A stretch of 36,040 nt of DNA, from NCBI RefSeq assembly GCF_006228125.1, contig NZ_VDFY01000087.1, forward strand, positions 1 to 36,040, read 5' to 3'. Positions 31,640 to 36,040 of the stretch are shown in pieces. This stretch comes from Micromonospora orduensis. GTDB lineage: Bacteria > Actinomycetota > Actinomycetes > Mycobacteriales > Micromonosporaceae. The notes under the pieces are model-generated. The model did not search any database and was not told where the DNA came from. It saw only the letters and a list, made by a program, of their open reading frames with translations. A program made the translations under genes and the position numbers. Positions within the stretch are counted from its first letter, which is position 1. The number at the start of each line of letters is the position of its first letter.

Positions 31640-34495
31640 GTGACACGACCCAGCACGGATCTCTTCAGCGACGGCGGCGAGACGGGCCGACTCATGGCCG
31701 ACCTCGACTGGGCCGGCACCCCGCTCGGTCCGGTCAGTGGCTGGTCGCAGAGCCTGCGCGCCGGGGTCCGGGTGGTGCTCTCCTCCCGCTACCCGATGCT
31801 GCTGCTCTGGGGCGACCGCTTCTCCCAGCTCTACAACGACGCGTACTCCGCGTTGATCGGCGACAAGCACCCCGCCGCGCTCGGCGGCGACGTACGCGTG
31901 ACGCTGGCCGAGGGCTGGGACGTCCTCGCCCCGCTGATCGAGCAGGCCATGGCCACCGGGGTCGCCAGCTGGGTGCCCGCCCTGCGGTTGCTGCTGGAAC
32001 GCGCCGGCTACCGCGAGGAGGCGTACTTCAGCGTCTCGCACGCTCCTGCCCGCGACGACGACGGCCGGACCGTCGGCGTGCTGACCGTGTGCAGCGAGGT
32101 CACCGAGCAGGTGGTCGGCGAACGGCGGCTGCGCCTGCTGCGCGACCTGTCCGTACGCGGCGACGGGCGCACCGTCGACGTGGACGCCACCTGCGGCCGC
32201 CTGATCTCCGCGATCGGCGGGCACCCGCTGGACGTGCCGTTCGCCGCGATCTACCTGCGCGACGGCGCGGTCCTGCGGCGCGCCGCCTGCGTCGGCGGCG
32301 AACCGGACGACGCCATGGTGCCGCACGGGCTCCCGGACGCCGTGCCCCTGGACGCCGTGCCCCTGGACGCCGTGCACCCGGACGACCCGGGCCGGGCCGG
32401 GGACGCGTGGGGGCTGCCGGACGCCGCCGAGGGCCGCCCGACCGAGGTGACCGGAATCGCCGAGCGACTGAAGCTGTCCGGCGGCGCGTGGGACGACCCG
32501 GTGCGCGCCGCGCTGGCGCTGCCGCTGCCCTCGGCCGACCAGGAGCAGCCGCTCGGCGTCCTGCTCGCCGGGGTCAGCCCCAGCCGCGGGCTGGACGAGG
32601 CGTACCGGTCCTTCTACCAGCTGCTGGCCCAGCAGGTGTCCGTGGCGCTGCGAAACGCGCGGGAGTACGAGCAGGAGCGCCGCCGGGCCGAGGCGCTGGC
32701 CGAGCTGGACCAGGTGAAGACCGCCTTCTTCACCAACGTCAGCCACGAGTTCCGTACCCCGCTGACCCTCATGCTCGGCCCGCTCGGTGACGCGCTCACC
32801 GACGCCGCGGCGCCGCTCGCGCCGGTGCAGCGGGAACGGGTGGAGACCGCGTGGCGTAACGCCACCCGACTGTTGACCCTGGTCAACAGCCTGTTGACCT
32901 TCTCCAGCCTGGAGGCCGGGCGGGCCACCAGCGACGCCCGCATGATCGATCTCGCGGCGCTCACCGCGGAGCTGGCCGGCGTCTTCCGGGCGGCCGTCGA
33001 GCGGGCCGGGCTGGTGCTGGAGGTCGACTGCCCGCCGCTGCCCGGCCCCGTCACGGTGGACCCGGTCAACTGGGAACGGATCGTCACCAACCTGCTCTCC
33101 AACGCGCTGAAGTACACCTTCATCGGGTGGATCCGGGTCGCGCTGGACGCCGACGAGGAGGAGGTCCGGCTCACCGTCGCGGACACCGGCATCGGCATCG
33201 CCGAACAGGACCTGCCGAAGCTCTTCGAACGGTTCCACCGTGTGCAGGGCACCCGCTCACGCAGTCACGAGGGCACCGGGATCGGCCTGGCCCTGGTCCA
33301 CGAGCTGGCCCGGCTGGAAGGCGGGCAGGTGCGGGTGACCAGCCAGGTCGGCGTCGGCACCACCTTCACGGTGGCGCTGCCCCGGTCGACGGCAGGCCGC
33401 GCGACGGTGACCGGCCCGACGCCGAACGGCCGGGGTGACGCGGCCCGCGCGGCCGTCGCCGAGGCGATGGGCTGGCTGACCGACCCGGACGACGAGGTGC
33501 GGGAGACCGCCACCGCGTCCGGTCCGGCCGCCGACGAACTGTCCGGTGCGGACATTCTGCTGGCGGACGACAACAGCGACATGCGGGCGTACCTGAGTCG
33601 GCTGCTCAGCGCCCAGGGCTGGCGGGTACGGGCGGTCAACGACGGCCGGCAGGCCTTGGACGCGATCCGCCACGATCCGCCGGACGTGGTGCTCACCGAC
33701 GTGATGATGCCGGTGCTCGACGGCTTCGACCTGGTGCGCCAGCTGCGTGCCGACCCGGCGACCCGGACCCTGCCGGTGCTGGTGCTCTCCGCCCGCGCCG
33801 GCGAGGAGGCAAGCGTGGCGGGCCTGAGCCTGGGCGCCGACGACTACCTGGTGAAGCCGTTCGCCGCCGCCGAGCTGATCGCCCGGGTGGGGGCCGCCAT
33901 CCGCCGGGTCCGGGCGGGCACCTCCACCGACCCGTCCCCGACCGGCGGCGTCACCACCGCACCCGCCACCACCCGGCCCGCCGAGGTCAGCACCGGCCTG
34001 CCGGCGCCGACCGCCGAAGCCCCGCCGGCCGTGCCCGGCAGCTCCGACCCGTCCCGCACCGCCACCGAGCCGGTCGCCGGAGCGCCGACGGATCCGACCG
34101 ACCCGGCCGGCGACGATCTGGACGTGGCCTGGACGTACCCCTCGGCGCCCACCTCGGCCGCCGCGCTGCGCCGCGACGTACGGCTGGCACTGGCCGATCT
34201 GGACGTCGACCCGGACGTGCTGGAGGATCTGCTGCTCGCCGCGTCGGAGGCCATGAACAACGCCGTCGAGCACGCGCAGCGGCCCAGCCGCCCGGAGGTG
34301 CGGGTCCGGCTCCAGGTCGGCGGCGGCCTGATCCGGATCTCGGTCCGTGACTTCGGCACCTGGCGCGACCGTCGGCCGGCGATGGACAGGGGACGCGGTG
34401 CGCTGCTGATGAACGCGTACGGCGACGTGCGGCTGGTCTCCACCGCCGAGGGGACGACTGTGACGATCGAGCGTCGGCTGGCCGACCCGGTCTGA
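31640..34495 (+). CDS. Hybrid histidine kinase: PAS-GAF-HisKA-HATPase-REC-RsbW-like
   Basis: The 951-residue protein lacks membrane segments. It contains a PAS-like domain (about 25-160) and a GAF-like domain (about 180-345). HisKA has H369 in NVSHEFRTP, and the HATPase has [10 protein letters not shown] and DTGIGI. The receiver has phosphoacceptor D687 in LTDVMMP and the KPF loop. After a Pro/Thr-rich linker (about 760-820) comes a second GHKL ATPase of RsbW/SpoIIAB type (about 825-951), with N873 in EAMNNAVEH and [13 protein letters not shown]. This links phosphorelay and partner-switching logic in one chain. GTG 31640 start is by homology of the N-terminus; an ATG at 31694 is an alternative. 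Confidence 0.9.
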   Translation: MTRPSTDLFSDGGETGRLMADLDWAGTPLGPVSGWSQSLRAGVRVVLSSRYPMLLLWGDRFSQLYNDAYSALIGDKHPAALGGDVRVTLAEGWDVLAPLIEQAMATGVASWVPALRLLLERAGYREEAYFSVSHAPARDDDGRTVGVLTVCSEVTEQVVGERRLRLLRDLSVRGDGRTVDVDATCGRLISAIGGHPLDVPFAAIYLRDGAVLRRAACVGGEPDDAMVPHGLPDAVPLDAVPLDAVHPDDPGRAGDAWGLPDAAEGRPTEVTGIAERLKLSGGAWDDPVRAALALPLPSADQEQPLGVLLAGVSPSRGLDEAYRSFYQLLAQQVSVALRNAREYEQERRRAEALAELDQVKTAFFTNVSHEFRTPLTLMLGPLGDALTDAAAPLAPVQRERVETAWRNATRLLTLVNSLLTFSSLEAGRATSDARMIDLAALTAELAGVFRAAVERAGLVLEVDCPPLPGPVTVDPVNWERIVTNLLSNALKYTFIGWIRVALDADEEEVRLTVADTGIGIAEQDLPKLFERFHRVQGTRSRSHEGTGIGLALVHELARLEGGQVRVTSQVGVGTTFTVALPRSTAGRATVTGPTPNGRGDAARAAVAEAMGWLTDPDDEVRETATASGPAADELSGADILLADDNSDMRAYLSRLLSAQGWRVRAVNDGRQALDAIRHDPPDVVLTDVMMPVLDGFDLVRQLRADPATRTLPVLVLSARAGEEASVAGLSLGADDYLVKPFAAAELIARVGAAIRRVRAGTSTDPSPTGGVTTAPATTRPAEVSTGLPAPTAEAPPAVPGSSDPSRTATEPVAGAPTDPTDPAGDDLDVAWTYPSAPTSAAALRRDVRLALADLDVDPDVLEDLLLAASEAMNNAVEHAQRPSRPEVRVRLQVGGGLIRISVRDFGTWRDRRPAMDRGRGALLMNAYGDVRLVSTAEGTTVTIERRLADPV
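32336..32380 (+). repeat. 15-nt tandem repeat x3 inside the kinase gene
   Basis: GACGCCGTGCCCCTG occurs at 32336-32350 and 32351-32365, and a variant (GACGCCGTGCACCCG) at 32366-32380. It encodes [15 protein letters not shown] within the GAF-like region. The exact in-frame copies suggest recent slippage. Confidence 0.85.
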
Positions 34496-34508
34496 GGCGA
34501 CCGGTGCG

Positions 34509-35231
34509 TCAGAGCCGGCGGCCGCTGCCGTCGCGGGCGATGATGCCGTCCAGCCGCTGGCCCGGGGTCAGCTCGGCCGGCTCGAACCAGAAGATCACCA
34601 CCTGCTTGTCGAGACTCCATCGGGCCAGCCGGGCGTCGACCTGCCGGCCGTCGACGGTGCCGACGATCCGCTGGGCGGGGCCGACGAAGTAGCCGAAGGC
34701 GGGCACCGGCGCCGCGGCCGACCGCTCGTCGTAGCCGATCTGGTGGAACCCCGGGCTGCGGTCGGCCCCCTCGACGTCGTTGACCAGGATGTCCGTGGTC
34801 AGGGTGCCGTCCGGGGCGCGGCGACCCGCGGCCAGCCCGATGGACACCCGGGGCTGGCCGGGCACCGACACCTGGACGACGTAGTACACCCGCTGGTCGG
34901 CGCCGTGCCGGACCCCGCTGTCGACGATCCGGCCCAACGGCTTCGGCGGTGGTGTCGACGGCGGCGGCGTGGGTTCCTCCGACTTCGGCGTCGGCGAGAC
35001 GGCGACCGGCGGCGGACGGTCGACCGGCGGCGGTTCCCCCGGCCGCGCGCCGACCGCCACCATGACGACGATGGCGGCCAGTGCGGTCGCCAGCGTCGCC
35101 ACGCCGACTCCGGCGATCCGTCGGCGGGTCCGCAACCGTCGTCCCTCGCGGATGACGGCGACCAGGTCGAGGGTGGGGGCCGAGCGCTCGGTCGCCCGCA
35201 TGGCGTCCCGGAGCCGGTCCAGCTCGTTCAT
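34509..35231 (-). CDS. Probable membrane-bound anti-sigma factor or partner of the ECF sigma factor
   Basis: The 240-residue protein has a short cytoplasmic N-terminus (about 1-38, NELDRLRDAMRATERSAPTL). One transmembrane helix (about 39-62) and a Pro-rich spacer (65-100) follow, then an extracytoplasmic beta-rich domain (VYYVVQVSVPGQPRVSIGLAAG cut in two halves, to WSLDKQVVIFWFEPAELTPG). ATG 35231 overlaps the sigma-factor stop by 4 nt, so the two are translationally coupled. That arrangement and topology are typical of anti-sigma factors for SigE-family ECF sigmas, though no zinc-anti-sigma HxxxCxxC motif is visible. Function is inferred from context. Confidence 0.8.
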   Translation of the reverse strand: MNELDRLRDAMRATERSAPTLDLVAVIREGRRLRTRRRIAGVGVATLATALAAIVVMVAVGARPGEPPPVDRPPPVAVSPTPKSEEPTPPPSTPPPKPLGRIVDSGVRHGADQRVYYVVQVSVPGQPRVSIGLAAGRRAPDGTLTTDILVNDVEGADRSPGFHQIGYDERSAAAPVPAFGYFVGPAQRIVGTVDGRQVDARLARWSLDKQVVIFWFEPAELTPGQRLDGIIARDGSGRRL

Positions 35232-35731
35232 CGCCGCGCCTCCTGGTTGTCGGCCGCGGACGGACCGGCGGCCCGCAGCTTCTCCAGGGCTCGTGAGCTG
35301 GTGCTCTTGACCGTGCCCACGGAGATGGCGAGTTCCCGGGCCACCTGTGCCTCCGGAAGGTCGAAGTAGTAGCGGAGCACGACGATGGCCCGCTCGCGAG
35401 GGCTCAGCGCGCCGAGGATGGCGGTCAGCCAGCGCCGCGTGACCACCTCGTCGGCCACGTCGTCGCGCCGCTGCTCCGGGACCTCCTCGGTCGGATACTC
35501 CCGCAGTGGACGCCGCCACCCGTCCACGAGGTGGTTGACCAGGACGCGGCGGGCGTAGCCGTAGGCGTCGTCGTCACGGATCCGGGACCAGGACGCGTAC
35601 GTGCGGACCAGGGCGGTCTGCGCGGCGTCCTCGGCCCGGTGATGGTCTCCGGTCATCAGGAACGCGGCGTGCACCAGCCGCGCGGTCGCCGCCTGCGCGA
35701 ACTCGACGAACTCCCCGTCACCCCGCGCCAC
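35228..35731 (-). CDS. SigE-family ECF RNA polymerase sigma factor
   Basis: The 167-residue protein has sigma region 2 (FVEFAQAATARLVHAAFLMT, then DHHRAEDAAQTALVRTYASW) and region 4 (LSPRERAIVVLRYYFDLPEA followed by VGTVKSTSSRALEKLR). This layout matches the SigE-family ECF sigma factors of actinobacteria. GTG 35731 was chosen because GGGAGG lies just upstream. It directs RNA polymerase to stress or envelope promoters; its own upstream region carries a mirrored promoter shared with a lipoprotein gene. Coupled by a 4-nt overlap to the downstream membrane protein, its probable anti-sigma. Confidence 0.93.
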   Translation of the reverse strand: MARGDGEFVEFAQAATARLVHAAFLMTGDHHRAEDAAQTALVRTYASWSRIRDDDAYGYARRVLVNHLVDGWRRPLREYPTEEVPEQRRDDVADEVVTRRWLTAILGALSPRERAIVVLRYYFDLPEAQVARELAISVGTVKSTSSRALEKLRAAGPSAADNQEARR

Positions 35732-35762
35732 CGCGCGCCCTCCCCCGTGCCACACCGGTACC

Positions 35763-35787
35763 GACGGGCGAGGCGGCCGAAAAGTTG
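35763..35787 (-). promoter_or_regulatory. Candidate self-regulated ECF promoter for the sigma operon
   Basis: On the minus strand CAACTTTT (35787-35780) and CGTC (35766-35763) are 13 nt apart, a -35/-10 layout fitting ECF promoters with a CGTC -10. The predicted start lies shortly upstream of GTG 35731. The same elements occur on the other strand. Confidence 0.6.
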
Positions 35788-35801
35788 AGTCCGGGGCACC
35801 T

Positions 35802-35825
35802 CAACTTTCGGCGCGATCACCCGTC
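35802..35825 (+). promoter_or_regulatory. Matching ECF promoter for the divergent lipoprotein gene
   Basis: CAACTTT (35802-35808) and CGTC (35822-35825), 13 nt apart, mirror the minus-strand pair. The two -35 boxes form the dyad AAGTTGAG/CTCAACTT (35782-35789 and 35800-35807). Both genes probably answer to the same sigma factor. Confidence 0.6.
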
Positions 35826-35868
35826 TTCTCCCCCGCGCCGCCACCGTGGGACGCGCGAGGGGAGAGAC

Positions 35869-36040
35869 ATGTCGACGAAGGCTACCCGCCGTGGCTACGC
35901 CGCCTCCGCGGCGTTACTGCTGGTGGTGGCTATGCTCACCGGGTGCGACCTGCCTGTCGCCGGTGGGAACGACCCGGCCCTGGCCGGGCCTGCCACGACC
36001 GGCCCGGCGCTCGGCGGGCGGCCCGCGGCGGGACAGGCAC
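35869..36040 (+). CDS. Lipoprotein, N-terminal part (window ends inside gene)
   Basis: ATG 35869, preceded by GGGGAGAG, opens a frame that is still open at the window end (57 codons seen). The leader is basic (STKATRRGY) then hydrophobic (AASAALLLVVAML) and ends in the lipobox LTGC with C26 as the lipidation site. A Gly/Pro/Ala-rich stretch follows. It would be anchored to the outer face of the membrane. The function cannot be stated from this part. It is divergent from the ECF sigma operon and shares a mirrored promoter, so it is a likely member of that sigma factor's regulon. Confidence 0.85.
   Translation, partial: MSTKATRRGYAASAALLLVVAMLTGCDLPVAGGNDPALAGPATTGPALGGRPAAGQA

Noticed and set aside
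31436..33238. Minus-strand frame extending the aminopeptidase upstream by about 600 codons
   Set aside because: It is antisense to the kinase; the signal peptide and ribosome site place the aminopeptidase start at 31435.

Overview
The window looks like a contig from a draft genome of a high-GC actinobacterium, most likely a Micromonospora or close relative (Micromonosporaceae). The base for this is very high GC3, GTG starts, leaderless-type promoters, a c-di-AMP riboswitch in front of a resuscitation-promoting-factor gene, an AfsR-type regulator, SigE-family ECF sigma factor, WYL regulator, and GC-rich hairpin terminators without U-tracts. The genus is an inference. Bases 1-43 are not biological: they are a Nextera Read 1 adapter with what looks like an i5 index, so the left edge is an untrimmed contig end.

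Layout. 44-98: the first codons of a secreted-protein gene cut by the contig end. 235-4888: a metallo-beta-lactamase-fold hydrolase divergent from a short-chain dehydrogenase, a small ORF, a Cys-rich pentapeptide-repeat protein, a small acidic protein, RNase HI, a tyrosine phosphatase, and a decayed serine-hydrolase fragment. 4899-9442: a stand-alone lycopene cyclase, a secreted membrane-anchored protein with a class F sortase, a CorA transporter and a YchJ-like SEC-C protein. 9645-15098: an SRPBCC-type protein coupled to a VOC protein, an MFS transporter, a mechanosensitive-type channel with a repetitive Thr-Gln-Val tail, a Tat-exported amidase and a frameshifted VOC gene. 15160-20578: an FMN glutamate-synthase-family protein, two coupled GNAT acetyltransferases, a WYL regulator divergent from a VOC protein, and DNA polymerase IV with a LexA-like box at its start. 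20695-26783: a small conserved-looking protein, an Rpf-LysM protein under a ydaO riboswitch, a ThuA-like protein, two small secreted proteins and an AfsR/SARP-type regulator. 26836-36040: HtpG, a second SDR, a secreted M28 aminopeptidase, a hybrid histidine kinase fused to an RsbW-like domain, and an ECF sigma/anti-sigma pair divergent from a lipoprotein gene that runs off the window.

The genes do not form one pathway; this is mainly chromosomal housekeeping, cell-envelope and stress material. Cell-wall themes recur (amidase, Rpf, PG-binding protein, sortase, mechanosensitive channel). I saw no tRNA, rRNA, CRISPR array, insertion sequence or phage module. The most rewarding loci are the mirrored divergent promoter between the ECF sigma operon and the lipoprotein (35732-35868), the kinase-receiver-RsbW fusion (31640-34495), the Thr-Gln-Val repeat tail of the channel protein, the c-di-AMP riboswitch upstream of rpf, and two single-base frameshifts that may be real decay or assembly errors.
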